Assembly: GCA_037903355.1 (NCBI GenBank)
Contig: JBAJFE010000019.1
Location: 124,001 to 188,000 of the forward strand
Length of the DNA: 64,000 nucleotides
DNA from: Trichuris trichiura
Taxonomy: Eukaryota; Nematoda; Enoplea; Trichinellida; Trichuridae
Direction: 5' to 3'
The position numbers were made by a program, and so were the translations under genes. Of the stretch, positions 36,001 through 50,200 are shown piece by piece. The notes below the pieces were generated by a model. That model was given only the letters and a program-made list of their open reading frames with translations, did not search any database and was not told the origin of the DNA. Numbering within the stretch: position 1 is the first letter of the stretch; each line of letters opens with the position of its first letter.

Positions 36001-39000
36001 TGCAAACATTTCTCCCTTTCATTAACAACTGTTCATTCATTTGTTTGACAGTAAACGTTAATAGTTCATTTTCTTGTTACAAAGCTAAAGTGGAAGGATG
36101 TACGACGGTTTGAAAAATTTACAATTTCAGGCAAGCTTTCTTGACTTTCTCTCGCACACCGTTCCATTACGCATGTTGCGCTAATGACAATCGTTTGAAC
36201 GTTGGGTGGAACACTGTCTGTCTTGCCGCCCTAGTAAAGTTTTATCATCGTGCTTACGCGTTCCTGCCCTTCTCATTAGAGGAGAAAGTTGAAACATAAC
36301 GGTTAGCACTAGACTGAACCGATTTTAAAATATTGCTGCAACAACGAACTTAAGAAATGTTTCCAAACTTTCTGGTTGTATTGTCTAGTCCGATTATGCT
36401 TTCTTGTTCTCTGGCGGTTGTGGACGAAGCCTAAAAGTCGATAAAAAATGGATGAACATTTCTGTCCAGGTCAAAAGTTAAGTTGCTGCATGCAGCCTTA
36501 AAACTCGGCTAGTTTAGTAAATTCCCGAGCGCTGAAGTACTGACCATTTTGGTGTTTCCTAGTAACAGTTCATTTGTTTCTTTATCGAACTTTTGTCGTT
36601 AACAGTAACGATAGCAGGAAGTCGCTTTGTGAACATGAAATTCTATTGATCTATTAAGAAAGGCAGTTTTCAGTGGTTATTCCACGATTATTCATCCAAG
36701 TAATTTTTTAAGATTGCTTTTACTAAGTCAAACAGCGAATTCAGGCGGTTGCTCATGAACGAGGAAATATTATTGTTTTTCTGCTCCATAAAGCAGATAT
36801 TGCCTTTGAACATAAGGCTGCTGAACACTACTTTTCTCTTTTGGCGATAAAAGTTTGAGAAAGGGTAAAAGTTCAGCTTAACTCACTTCAGGAGCTTGCT
36901 ACTCTTTACCGGCTTGATCAGCTGGTGTTCTACAGTGAAAACAAAGAGTCACATTTCGAATTTTGGTGCTAATCAGAAGCAGCAGCAAATAAACGGCTAA
37001 CCGCGAAACGTTTATTAATTTCTCCATTTTAAAAAGGAAGCCATTTGCAGGGCGACTGATCTCAAGATGTTTAGCTGACGTGGTGTTTAGCCAAGAAATT
37101 ACCGCCTCTTCAAGACTTTTCCACAGAATTTTAAAAAGGCACTCTTTTCTTTGGCTTCAACTTCTACTTAGAACAGTCGAACAACAAGTTTCCTAGTAGG
37201 CAGTTTGAAGTTCATACCAACAGCCTTGTGATGCTTTACTGGCTACACAAATCAACTTAAAGTAAACTATTACCTGAAAATCGTTCTGTTGGGAGCCTTT
37301 GTGCCACCTTAAATCTGCATACATCATCATATCTCAAAGAATTCTCATTATCCAGTTCTATTATTTTTCTGTTAAGATTACTTGCACAACTGTTGTCCGT
37401 TTGAGTGCGAGCAGATTAAGCTGATATGTTAAGGCAAAAACGGAAATAAATGTTGTGTGCACACAAGCTTAGACTACTTTGTAGCAACAGCATGGACAGT
37501 GCCAGAAAATGGGGTAGGAAAATGTACTGTCTAGTGTTCGTAGTTTCTCTAAAGATGTAAGCTTATCTCGTAAGTTCTAAATAGTTAAAAGAAAGACTAG
37601 TTAAGGGAATTGACCTTTACCCTTCCGACGTCATTTTATGGAGATTTCAAGATAAGAAAGGTATTGCTGAAGGAATGAACTCGTTGTCTTATCACAGCAT
37701 TGAAAGCAAATGGTTAACACCCAAAAAGTTGCTTAATTTTGCCGTATAGTCACTTCATCCAAACGTTATTATTTTTTACTCATAATATCACTATTGAAAA
37801 TATTTTCTTAAACACCACTAGAAGTTAAAGCAACTCTTGTTCGTGCTACTAAATCTATGACGCAATGCACATTATTCTTCGGAAGCAAAAAAACGCATAG
37901 TGCTGCTGCTCCTTAGCGTTACCGAAATGATGGAAAGCATATTTGAATTTCTTCTTCGCCGCTTACAGAGAAACAGTTGCTCGATAGAGTACGGTGATCA
38001 CTGGGGCTTCTAGCACGTAGCACAATTATTCAGGTTAGTGAGCATATGGCATGCAATCCGTCATTTCACTTTTTGTCTTCGCATGTCAAGGCTCGCTTCA
38101 TCTCTCGAAAACAACTCTTGCGCAAGTTTCAGCTAGTCGTCATCCGGAAGAGCAGCGTCCAGGTTTTTCATGGTCTGTTTTGAAGACGCCCGGCATGTTG
38201 GCAGCTCTGTTCCGTTCGCTCAGACTCTATCCCTCTAAATTGAGCTTTAAATTGAAAGGTAGACATGCGCTCTGCGAAAATGAGTCTCGAACTCAGAAGT
38301 TTTGTATTTTCTTGTTTTCTTTACGAACCGTGACGATCTTCAGCTAGGCGTTACTACTTCACCGATAAGCATTCGACGGTGTGTCAGATGCGGCCTTCTG
38401 ATTTTCAGGTACTGTTTGCAAGTTAAAATCAAAAGCGCTTACTAGTTTCCTCCTTTCGTTCCGCCTGGGCTCGCAGATACTTTTAAATTCCTGGAGTTTT
38501 AGCAACGATTAATAAAGCGGCTGCTACTCATTCTTTCGTGACAGAATTTTAATTACCGCTGCGTGTAACTATTTGCAGGATTTTCACAAAGACTTAATTT
38601 CTTACTGACCGTTCAGGCACAAAGACTGGGATTAACACAGCAGCTAGCGCAAGTACCTTTGGCGGTTCAGTAGGCAAATAGTTCACGAACTTTGAGTAGC
38701 AAGAACGAAAATGAACTGTACTGCCTGTTTATTTCGTATCGTTTTCTCGGTGCAAATACTGGAATAATAGATTTTCTGTGAATGCGTAGTACTCACCGCT
38801 TGTCTCGAGCTGTTTGTTCATTGGGCAACGGGGATGATGCAAAGCAACAGTCCACTTCTCCATTTCAGCTTAAGGTATTGCAGACAGGATACTAATGACT
38901 TTTATTAATCTAGGCAAATTTAATTACGAACAGCTAAGAGAAGTGGTATTTCCTTTCCCGAAAGGTAGATTGGGTAACCTAAATTATCAAGTAAATTATA

Positions 39001-42000
39001 ATCCCGTTTGCAAATTTGAAAGTCAGAAATGACTTCCAGCAGAGTATGTTGCATTGTCATAAAACGTTTCAAGGGCAAGGTCAACCCAAGATTAGCTCAG
39101 TGCGTGTCTGTTGACGATCAAACTTTTGGGTGGGATCAAACGTCTGTACTCCTAGCTGGTATTGCAGACGTGACGGCTGAGTTCGTCCTTTAGCGTTTTG
39201 CAGTCAAAACGCACAAGTTGTCAGCTAAACGATCTTATCAGCAAATTATAAATCACCACAGCAGTCGCGAAAGACAAGAAGAACCTCCCCTTAGTTTAAA
39301 AGAAGAATAATAGCTACAAATAACAGAATCTTACGACCTTAAAGCAGAGAGTCGCATTAGCCACTTCCAATACCTATTTGTTTGAAGCAGTGTTTAACGC
39401 TCACCTCTTACACCGCTTCTGATCAAGTGCGTGGTTTTCTTTTTAAATAAAAACGGACATTGAATTAAAGGTACCATTAAAGATACGCTGTAGAATATTT
39501 TCATGTCCATATCTGCGTACGCACGCCCATATGTGTTTGTATGTCCATCCTATTTCTTACGAAAGTTTCGTAGCTTCATCAGGCGGTGTGAAACCTTCAT
39601 TGCTTTCTCAACCTGTGTTCAGCTTATAAATGAACTAAAGATCTTGGTTGGCGTATACAAACGCAGAGTTTAGACAGTTGAATATTTATTTAAGAAATAC
39701 ATACTAATAGATTTCCTGTTTACCTTCGCAGTATACACGAAATGCATGGCATTGACAAATTTTCAAAATCTTCTTTGCCGAGGTTATTTTCTCCCGTTTT
39801 ATTAACTGAACATCAAGCAGGGCGATTAAGCGAGAGTGGACGATGGTTGCACAAATATGCAAATGCCTGCGGAATAAGCTAGAGGTTAAAAGTTGCATCT
39901 GTGAAATGACCGATGAAACAACGCTGAGTTTGTACATCGGGGTCTTAAGTACTAGTTCGTCACTTTCAATTACACAATCACAATTAAGGAATGCATGTTT
40001 TTAATCCCTATGACAATTTACTATGAGTGGCGAGGTGCTTTCAGAAGTCTGCTGATCGATTGCCATAATCTGTTGACGAATAAACATAAAGTATACAGTG
40101 ACAGTGGGAAGGGCGAACTCTGCTTGCGTACTGCTGCAGCGCGGTTTGGAATGATGAAGGTCTTTTCTCTTTCGTACACTGATCACTTGTCGGATTTTTT
40201 CAAAACAATAGGTAGTTGTCTTTTGTTACCAGTAGCGTAGCGTCAAGTCAGCGGCGGGAATAAATTGGGATGCTGTTCTTTTTCTACACTTCACATGGGC
40301 TTTTATGATTGAATATAGTTTATTAATGACATAGCAACGCACACAGGTTTTATGTGCGCATTTGACTTATCGTTTTAATAACGAAGATCAGTGTATTTCC
40401 CGCTCGTGTATTTATCACTGAGTCAAATAAGGTCACGTTGTGTTCTTCCAATCAACTGGTTTTATGCTTACTAGTAAAGCCTTGGTCTTTTGAGGCTATT
40501 TATTACGAGTAGTATGATTGTGCTGAAAAAATTTTTAGCTATCATGCATAAGCCTCTGTCCGACTGAAAAGTTTCCTGCGTTTCTTATAAAGCAAAGATC
40601 AGCTTTTATTTTACGCTGCCGCTATATGATACTGCTGCCGTAGAGTTATAGCTTATTTGAAATAGCCATATGATGCGCCTTATGAGTCTACATGGTGCAT
40701 TAGCGCAATCGCCTACAGGCAGTGATTTATTTACTAATTTCCTTTCTTAAGGTTGCATATATATTAGCGGTTAAGTTCTTCTTCAATCCACTTTAAACCT
40801 TGGCTATCTGCCGACTGCTCTCCAGTTCTTGCCAGTGCTTTAGTGTTCTAAACTTTATCACAATGGTGTAGAAATTCATCTACATAGATAATGCGTAAGT
40901 TAGAGATTTAAACTTGGACTAAAGGATGAGAGCATATCTGTAGGAAAACACATTTTATTATATGATACGGCACTTTACGAAAAATACTTTTTCAGTACTC
41001 CTTTCAGTTGATTTAGAGAGGAAACGGCGGATGCAACGATTCGTTAGTGAAATGCAGTTGACCTATAGGCATCGTGTGAAATCGCTGCTCATGGTCATTC
41101 TGGAATGAGCTGTACTAAACGGTCATGAACATCTACTCGTTTGTTCATGTCCTTTAAGAAATAGACCTGCTAAATTACATGGCATCAAAGGGTACCCAGC
41201 TGTGGAAGCTCCACCGATATTAAAGGTAAGAAAATTTGCAGCAGTTGTTTCTCGTAACGGTTACGTGACTGCTTTGATATGGAATTGATATATCGCCCTG
41301 TAAAGTTTTTATATGTCCATGGTCAAACAGAAGAAGTGTTTTATATTGAACAGTCACAACTTTTGTTAAAGCACACGATTAAGCATCTGCATTCAAGTAA
41401 TTTATTGTACAAGTATGCTATGAGAAGTTATCAGCAAATGGACAGAAGAAACTAAGCTCACCAACGCTAATTAGCTGAAGCTTCGTTGCATAAATACCCT
41501 AACCGGTGTCGTTCCCTTTTTATGGCCATCCCACGACTGTTGGTCCACTTTTTCTAATGCGACAGTTATTTCAATCATCGGATGACTGAGTGGCTCTCAA
41601 TTTATCTCGTTTTGCAATAATGAATTTGCGGCGCTTTGCTTACAGTTCTGAGCGTAACAGCAATGATATTTTCAAAAATGATCATTGTTGCAGAATACGC
41701 GGTGAATCTGACAACTTTTTTCTTTTCCCTTATTTGGAACAGGTTTTTTAACCTTTCGAATACGCTGAGTATTACTGGCCAATCTTTTCCCGCAGGTTTT
41801 GAATTATAGATTTGGCAGTTTTCATGTAAGTTGCTTTCTTCCATTCTAACGTTGGTCATGAAGCGTCTTTCAACAGTGCGTGGACTGGTCCTGGCTGATA
41901 CAGTGATTTTAAGCTCTTGACATATCCGCGCTGTTTAATTGCCTATTCTTTAGACATTTCTGTGATAATAATTTACTTTATTTAGCTTTTCCTGACGTGC

Positions 42001-43205
42001 TGCAGGGCAATATTTTTTGCAAGTTTTAAAAATCTTTTTAGTAAATATTTCATTTAAAGCAAAGTAACATAAATTAAGGCAAGGAAGGAAAAAGGTGACA
42101 GATTAGCTGTTTACTGAGACAGCTTTGTGATGTTGTTTTACAGATATTCTAATTTCAAAACTGGCAGTTCAAAATGGTCGCTCAGCTCTAATTTTGTTCG
42201 CCGACGTTAGAGACTAAAAGTCAAAATTTATCTTCTGTTGTCGCAAAGACTCTTACGCTTCCAGGTGACATTAATTTGAGATTTCCATATTTAGCATTAC
42301 TTACTAATTGTATTCGTGATGGCTTGAGAAATTGAAAAACATTGATTCAGTTTTTATCACTTTGGAACAGGTTCCCGTAGCTCATTCAATTGTTTTGTAC
42401 CTTAGTCATTCCAAAAGCAACGTGCAGTTGTTGCTTGTCTTCGGTGCACTACTAATGAACCGTTTCTGGATTTAAATTTGTTTTCTAAAATTTAGCACAG
42501 TTTGCAAAACTCGGTAGCTTTTTACGGCAAAACAGATTGTGCAATTTTTGTCCATTAATCTCGATCTCAGTTATGACGGCACTTTCGCTATGTTGCCTTG
42601 TAGACCGTCATTTACGTAGTGAATGTCATAAGCAAGTAGTAGGAAACCTGCAGGGCACTGCTGTCATGAAAAATTATTGAAGTCTTAAAATTAGTTTGCC
42701 AGCCGTTTTATTGAATGAAGAAGAACTCCTATTAGCAAGGTTTTTGTTAGTCAACTTGTCTTCAATTGTGAATCAAAGTAATTGCATTGGTCATTCTGAA
42801 GAAGAAACAGTCTGTGCTTTTCACTAGAGCCAACACGAAGATGCGACGCAAGTGCTGTTTGTTTGCATTTCCTATAGTCTGTTGTGATATCTTCATTGTG
42901 CTTTCGACTACCGGCTATAATGTAGCCATAGTTATTATGCTGGACCGTGAAATCAGAGACTGGGAAGATAGTTTCCATTAATGATGGCCGTGTAATTGCT
43001 GCCTTGTTTGCAGCTCAGCGAGGCGCAAGTCTTTGGTAACAGGATAGTTGTTTCTTCAGAAATATCTGACTTCTGAATTCTGAAATACCTATTTTTTTGA
43101 TAAATCACTCTTACCATCGACTTGCACAATTCTTATCGTTTAATGTCTACTTTAGCCTGCCATTTCTTTACAATTGAAAATAATATGTGAATAAGTAAAT
43201 TATGA
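30079..43205. other. Gene desert, left part
   Basis: About 13 kb without a supported exon on either strand. The longest open frame (minus, 32859-33257) reads without domain or family resemblance and lies next to a CT/CG low-complexity tract. TAAT repeats occur near 30893-30908. Confidence 0.5.
32549..32594. repeat. CT/CG low-complexity tract
   Basis: CTCGCTCGCGCGCGCGC followed by CT/TTTCT repeats. Very similar composite tracts occur at 52775-52820 and, without the CG part, at 62341-62384 and 29244-29270. Confidence 0.75.
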
Positions 43206-43287
<82 letters not shown>

Positions 43288-43299
43288 GTAATAATAATA
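43206..43299. repeat. (AAT)n microsatellite
   Basis: An uninterrupted AAT run covers 43206-43287 (about 27 units). It then continues, with one changed base, to about 43299. Confidence 0.97.
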
Positions 43300-45913
43300 C
43301 CAACTATTATTATTCTGCTAGAAGATTGATCTTCTTTTTATTTCAAAACCTTCGAAATTCTGTTATACTTTTTATCTTGCTAAACGAAAAAATCATCGCT
43401 TGCTTCGTAAAAACAGCTTTTCTCAGTTATTGACTTTGGTTTTGGCCATCTTATGTTCGCTTATGTGACAATACTGAGATCAGACTTTTTAAATGTTCTC
43501 ACCCATAGCAGTTTTTCTTTGAGAATAGACATTAGGCTGTATGGAAAAAATGAAAATCACTCAGGTGGTTAGTTAAGCATACGATCACACTGTCACCTGC
43601 AATGTCCAGGTATGATACCTGTTTATTCTTTGATATGTCAACAGTTAAACAAGAGTGACCGAATTACCGTAGATAGGAGTAAAACGTCCTTGCTCTATTC
43701 GCTTGGTTTAACAGCGATAAACTTCTTTTCCACTGGGAACACAGCGTGTTAGTCAGATGGGGCATTGCTGCTTCACCGCATAACTTTAATGGGCATGCCT
43801 TGAACTGTCTTCCTAGTCCGCAGCGTAAATGGAGAGCAGAATGTTTTATTAAGGCGCTGTTAGTCATTTTCCCTATATGGGCTTTGCATGTATTTTAGGG
43901 GAGTTAGCCTGTGCTGGCTTGAAGGAACGTTTATTAAAGCAGGGCGCAGCAGCAAGTTGCCACCTTTTCCCCTTTAGCTGGAATGTTCTTGCCATCTGTG
44001 CGTGTTATACTTCGTTGATGAATAGGAAAACAAGAATACGGTGTGAATGAAGCCTGATTAGAAGGCGTGTTAAGTTGGTCACCTTTTTCGAAGCCTAATA
44101 CACCTGCCATAGCATGTTCAGAAAGACACGCTATTAAAAGCGTGGTTAATTCTAGAAGGAATTAGAAGCGCAGCTTGCAGAATTAGCACGCTCAATTAAA
44201 CTTGCCTGTGTACGGGTGTCATATACGCCTCTCACTCACTTATTCTGCATATATTAAACAGGGGCCAAAAAAGTTGGCCCTTTTTTGGCGTGTAATTTAC
44301 CTACGCCTTCTCCGTTGTGGACTGCATGAGAAAGCGAAGGAAGTTTAAGCAATCGGCGGTCTGATGACCGCAGGCATTCAGTAACTTTAAATCTTTAGTA
44401 AATGCATGTAACTTTGAAGTGCACCCACGGCAAGGTGTCATGGCATGTTCGTTAGTCGACTACTTCTGCCTGAAGCTGCTGAAGCCTGAAAAGCTAGTTT
44501 TACATGATTCTTACCTGTCAACTGATCTTGTTCATACACATTTTAGAACATTCAAACTGAAACTATTCGGAGCAATTAGTTTCTAAAGGGCGTTCACTTA
44601 AAGATTGGAAGTAAGTTAGATGCGTTATGTTTTCTTATAAGAGTTAATAGTTATTGCGTGGAGGCAGAGAGCGTGAGAGAACGCGTGTGTGGGCATGAAA
44701 TTGGTGACTCAGCTGGGCATGATTCTTTTCATTCCAAACGAAAGTTCAGCGTTATGCTGCCGCGCTATGTACATAAGATATCGCCAATCATATCTCTTCA
44801 TTAAATCAGCTTTAATTGAACCTGTTTAAGCCGTACATCCAAGACTCGCTTGTACAGTTGTATGCTCAGTTAAAAGCATTATTCCTTGCACGTAATTTAC
44901 GTTGGCCGATACAGTAAGAAAAGTCAGACTCATTATGCGCATATGCAGCCAACTCGTTGAACATTTTTATCCAGGATTCCATCTTACCGATTTCGTCTCT
45001 TCATTACGGCGCAAAGCGACGTTTGCCACTGTAATTTCAGAGAATTTTGCGTTACGAATACCTTTCTATGTCAGAAATATTTCGTAATTTCCATAGTTAA
45101 GGACTGGAGCGGATGCGTAAAGTTTTTTCTGATAACTGGTCCGTAATAAGCGGACAGTTGACTGCTAATTGTTTGATATATGAAAATTATTGCTAAAATA
45201 GGATAAGTGTCAATGAAGCAATTTTGCCTTTGCATCTTCTGTTTGTAATTATTTCGTTTTAGCCTGAATTGTAATGTAGTCATCATAAGGTTTGAAAGCA
45301 AATAGATACAGCAGTTTTTACCTTCAAATTGGCAGCAAATTTTATGCTCGCGACCTTCTGGTCAGCGAGACAACAATATTTCCTTTAGTGCGCAGTGTAA
45401 TACAGCCGTCGTGGGACATTTTTACAGCTGGTCAAAAAATTTTCAAACAACCAACCTAACTAGTTTACTTAGCAACGCGTGAGAAGGTTTTGTTAATCTT
45501 TCATTGGCCTTTGATGAATGACCACCAAAGTGAACGATAGTTAATTGTCTGTTTAAATAGCTTCAGCCAAATCAACCCCTCTTGATGCTCATTGTCATTA
45601 GAAGTTTGCACGTCGCGCAAATGTTCAAATTAATTGTAAATCACGTGCTGAAATAATTCAATTTGCTGCTATTCTTTTACGTGAAGTCAGAAGTAGCGTG
45701 ACTACCAAAATAGAACAAATAATTCTAAATTAGTTCCTTTCGCAGTGTCAGCTGAAATGTCTTCTTAATTTAGTTGGTTCTTCTTGAATTTTCTTTTATT
45801 AACGATCCAATCCATCTGCTACTGCGTAGGTTGTTTCAGCTGGCTAAGTATTTAATTTATGTACAGTTAGCTGGAACGAAAATCACGTAGACCTGTTGCC
45901 TCGAGGAAATTAT
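43300..45913. other. Gene desert, middle part
   Basis: No supported exon. A perfect small hairpin (10-bp arms GCCAAAAAAG/CTTTTTTGGC around TTGGCC) lies at 44264-44289. Confidence 0.5.
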
Positions 45914-46055
45914 ATTGTTTAGATTAACCAACCTAGCACTATAGGCTGCGAAAATGGGTTCCTCACACCCACAAAGAACTGCGTTATTGTTTAGATTAAC
46001 CAACCTGCACATAGGCTGCGAAAATGGGTTCCTCACACCCACAAAGAACTGCGTT
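45914..46055. repeat. Tandem duplication of a 70-72 bp unit
   Basis: Unit 1 (45914-45985) and unit 2 (45986-46055) both run from ATTGTTTAGATTAACCAACC to CACAAAGAACTGCGTT. They differ only by small changes around base 30 of the unit. Confidence 0.95.
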
Positions 46056-47027
46056 TTGAACTGTTAATATTAAAAGGGTTAATAATAGATCACGTATACC
46101 GACTGATACGGATGAATGTAATTCGGTTTCTAACCTAGCAGTACGTGACTGCGTCGGCATATACATTGCTTTTAGTAATAATACATTGTTTTTGTTACGC
46201 CTTCGTGACCGCGCGGCTATTAAGTTTATTCCACTTACTCACACCTGCTCATTTCCTACCTAACAGTTGGCTCTCTGCATGCGCGCCGAAACTGGATATT
46301 AGCAGAATTTAAATATATTCTGCTCATCCTTTGTTTTATCAGTTTAGCATCGCCAAATAGGCTGGTGAGTCTGTGGACATATTCTTAGCACTATTTTCAG
46401 TGGAAATTGTTAGTACTGCTTTCTACTGAATATAATGTTAACTTCAGTGGAAGGCGTAAAGCACAGATTGGGATCCACGGTTCCTATGGGGACAGCTTAC
46501 ATTTCAGACAGCTTTGATAATGTAATGAGAGGCATCATCAACATGCACTTTTTTATCTCCCTTCAAACCTGGACTGGCAAACAAGCGCTTCCCTTTCTAT
46601 TATTATAACTCATCATAATTTTTTAAGAGCGAACTGTTTAGTAGTACTCCACCTGTGAGTATTTCTCCATTTGACTTGATACGTTTGCATGTAAGAAGGT
46701 AATTTATCTTAAGACTGAGCTGACGAAGTGCCATTTGAAAGCGCCTTTCTTTTGGGTCATCTGATCAGGTTAGCGGAAATTGTTCTGCTTTTTTCAGCAT
46801 CCGCTAATTGTTCTGTTCCAATTACAGTTATGCTGTGTATACGATGTATCATAATTCGAAGTAGAAAAGCATGTTAGCATAAACTCCATTGGTAACTTTT
46901 TCCAGGGAATTTAGTTTCTCTCTCTCCCTGCCGTTTCAAGAAGGGAGTTTCCACAACTTTACGTTCACGCAGTGAAACGCATATCAGTCAATCCTCTCTC
47001 CAATGTACTAATTCTTCTTTTGGATGT
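46056..47027. other. Unannotated spacer
   Basis: AT-rich sequence with no exon or repeat recognised. Confidence 0.5.
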
Positions 47028-47217
47028 GAAGTAATGGCTTGAAAATGTGGTTTCTTCGTACGGGACCGTATGTTTTCATAATGCAAAGGTTTTATTACGG
47101 AATAGTAATTCACAACCGCTGAAGACGGGTCCCGGTCGACCCGAAAGCTCCGGAGTTTACGCGCATTAAAACGGGAACTATTCCGTAATAAAACCTTTGC
47201 ATTACGAAGTAATGGCT
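47028..47217. mobile_element. Foldback element 4 (one arm internally deleted)
   Basis: The tail TGAAAATGTGG...GTACGGGACCGTATG begins at 47040, followed by outer stem arms of about 30 bp (TAATGCAAAGGTTTTATTACGG and its inverted copy ending at 47204). The inner sequence ACCGCTGAAGACGGGTC...CGAAAGCTCCGGAG is present once only, so the matching left inner arm seen in element 5 has been lost. GAAGTAATGGCT flanks it at 47028-47039 and 47206-47217. Confidence 0.85.
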
Positions 47218-50200
47218 GCCAAAACGTCCTTGCTCACTACCAAAAGTCTTTATCATTCCATGTTAGTCGTTTGATTACTACTCATTGATGCTCAATTCTT
47301 AGTAACATAGAGGGCTTTGGGTATCACTGCTTGGACGATTTTACTTGGAGGCATTCATAAGAATAACATCAAGAATAATTTGCATGGTTGCGCGGCATTC
47401 CGATGCGCAACTGTTACCTGTCCTAAGATAATATTCAAATTATACTTATTAGCGAAGTCCATAAGTACAACTAGCGTACGCAAGCGTAGTTGCAGTGCTA
47501 TATTCAAATGATGCTAGGAATTTAGTCATCTTTCGCAGCATATCTCATTTAGTTAGCAATCAAATTTCGAACTGGCCTAGTCGCAAGGACTTCCCATTCC
47601 ATTTATTTACTGGTATAATAAACAATGCGAGGAAGTATTGAGCCTTAATGACTTTTGTGGTGGTCCAAAACGCTTTGGGACGTCCGTACTCCATCAGTGT
47701 TTAGCAAGTCAGTTGCTGTGCAATGATGACGGGATGCAGGTGTCCAGAAAGCTTTGCTTTTTAAAAAAACGTCAGCAAATAGTTTTAGTCGCTACCGAGA
47801 TTATGAAATCATTAAAAAAAGCTATGTTTTCAAAGCATGATACCCGTTGTCAATAGACCAACGGCGGCATGCTTACATACCCTTACAAACGTTCGTCGAT
47901 TTTCAAAGTGAAATATGCTTCACAGACTGTTTAAACGAAAGTGCAGTACATCTGACCACCCTATAAGGTTATTCACGTTTTACTTTAGCATTATTCAAGA
48001 ATATGAGATTGCAGGAAGCTGTAATTTATGCTAGCAATTTGTTTTAAAATGAGTAGTCCACATATACCCTCATAGATTAGGATATCCCCTGCGTGATAGG
48101 TGGTACCTTTAATTCACTCTGTGTATACGTTGGTGGTTGTGTCATTATTGCTGACTTTAATTTTAGACTAACAACTGGTTGACTTATTTTTAGCTGTTCC
48201 TTTCGTGGTTTTACAATTTCATTCCTTTTTATGTCTCGCTTTGAAAGTTATGCAGAAAATACCATCTCCGAAACCGTTCCTTCTCTATCCGGTAAGCACC
48301 TCTAATACAGCATCAATGTTTAATCAATATCGTTGCTAACTTGTACGTTCAAACTGGATTCAACTTTAACCACAACGAATGTATTTGTACTCACGACTTG
48401 TTTTCATAAGCAGATATTCCCTTACACGCAAAATGAAGCATTGATTGGTACCCAGAAATTTCCTTTGTACGCCGGATCAGCAGACGCGGCAGCTTTGGCG
48501 CGGATGCCCAATTGACTGTTGAGTTCTTCTCCTTTCCAGGACTTTAGAGTGACAATTAACTGCTTGCCAATCAATTTCGCTCCGTTCTCATCAGATTCGT
48601 TTGCAATGCTATTTTCACCTCCTGTAAGAATGCTGACTTCAAAAAGCTTCATTCACTTAATCACATTGTCACATTCTCACTGCGTTCTTTAACTTTATTT
48701 GCGGCCAAGTTTCAAGTGAATAGCCAGTTGTCAAGCTGCCTAAAAAGGATTAACTTTTCTTGAAAAGATTCGCATATTGGCGCGACAGGCTGCCTATTCA
48801 TCTTATCTTCTGCCGTGTACTTCACATGTTGGCAATTGCTGTTGCTGCTGCTATTGCCATGCAGATGGATAGTGCAGAAATACGGTTGATCATAATTCAC
48901 ATGACTTCATGGAAAGGTTGGTGTGAAATTTAGCAGGTAAGTCCGTCAGGACGGAATATAAGGCGGGTCAACCGTTTCAAGGTCATTAATTCCGGCTGCC
49001 TGAAAGAAGCAGCATAACCTCATGGCCTTGCTGCTAATGCTCAAAGAACGGCAAATTCGAACAAATAACAAACCGGTTATTCCGTTGTCTAAACTATAAA
49101 ACTTGGCCCCTTGTCTGGCTAAGTCGTATTAGAGCAGTCAAGTTCATCAGCATAAATTTATCAAACAAAAAGTTGGTTAAGGTAGTTTTACAGCGCGGGA
49201 TATCGTCTGGATGAAGTGACCAGGGCTAACTGACACATCAAGCAGAATTTAGTGTCTTTATAAATTTTCCTACATTGCTTGCTGCCCTAATTGATCTGAG
49301 CTGGGTTGAATAATCATTCTCACGGAACAAGAAAGGTATAATCTTACATTCAGGAAGTAAAGTTCTGGCAGTAAGTGAAAGCTCAAGTGGCTGACAACTT
49401 GCATACCTTTTATCAGGTTAACAAGATGCTGAGCGTCTTAGGTGTCACTGGGAAAAATATTGATCATATCACGTACAGCCATGCATTGCACGTTAGTCAA
49501 ACATCTCATCCACTGTTAATAGAGTAACTCACTTGTTGTAATGTTCTTATCATTGTTGAGCAGTGCAGTTAATTTTAACATTAGTCGGATTTTCATGTAC
49601 CGCACCTGCCTGTTGATATATTTAGCTGGAAGAATGCAAGGCATCTAAGTGGATCCATTTAACAGGTCAAAAATTCCATGTGTCACTATTCCTGTCCGTT
49701 TATTCTTCGTAATAAACTTTTTAGCCTGCCTTCATAGGCACGCCCAGATGAATTTTGCCTTCTCTTAGGCACACCCAAGTATAGCTGCCCTCTTTGAAGC
49801 TTTCACCGCATAGCTTCGCGGAATCCTTGCTTACCTGAACAAAATTCTTAATGATTTTAGCATTATCAACTTGTCACCAATCCTGAAGTTTTAATATTAA
49901 TATTTTCAACAAAAAATTTGGGCTCGTGTTGACTTTAGGTTTCCATTTTAAATATTCGTATTTTTTAGCTTTCATGCTTCCAGGTAATCCGATAGAAGCA
50001 AGTTGATTAAGCCATCTTAAACAGCTTATGAAAGTAGACCGTGCAAGCTACGTACATAGTTGAGTTCTCTTAAGTGTTTACAAAATAGAGACATTCTCAT
50101 TGCCTTAAGGGCTAAGTGGTGAGCACCAGAAGCAGGATTTGTTTGAGAAAGCTTCCGCGATGGTGCAAATGCTTAGCCCCTCTCTCCACGGAGGGATAAA

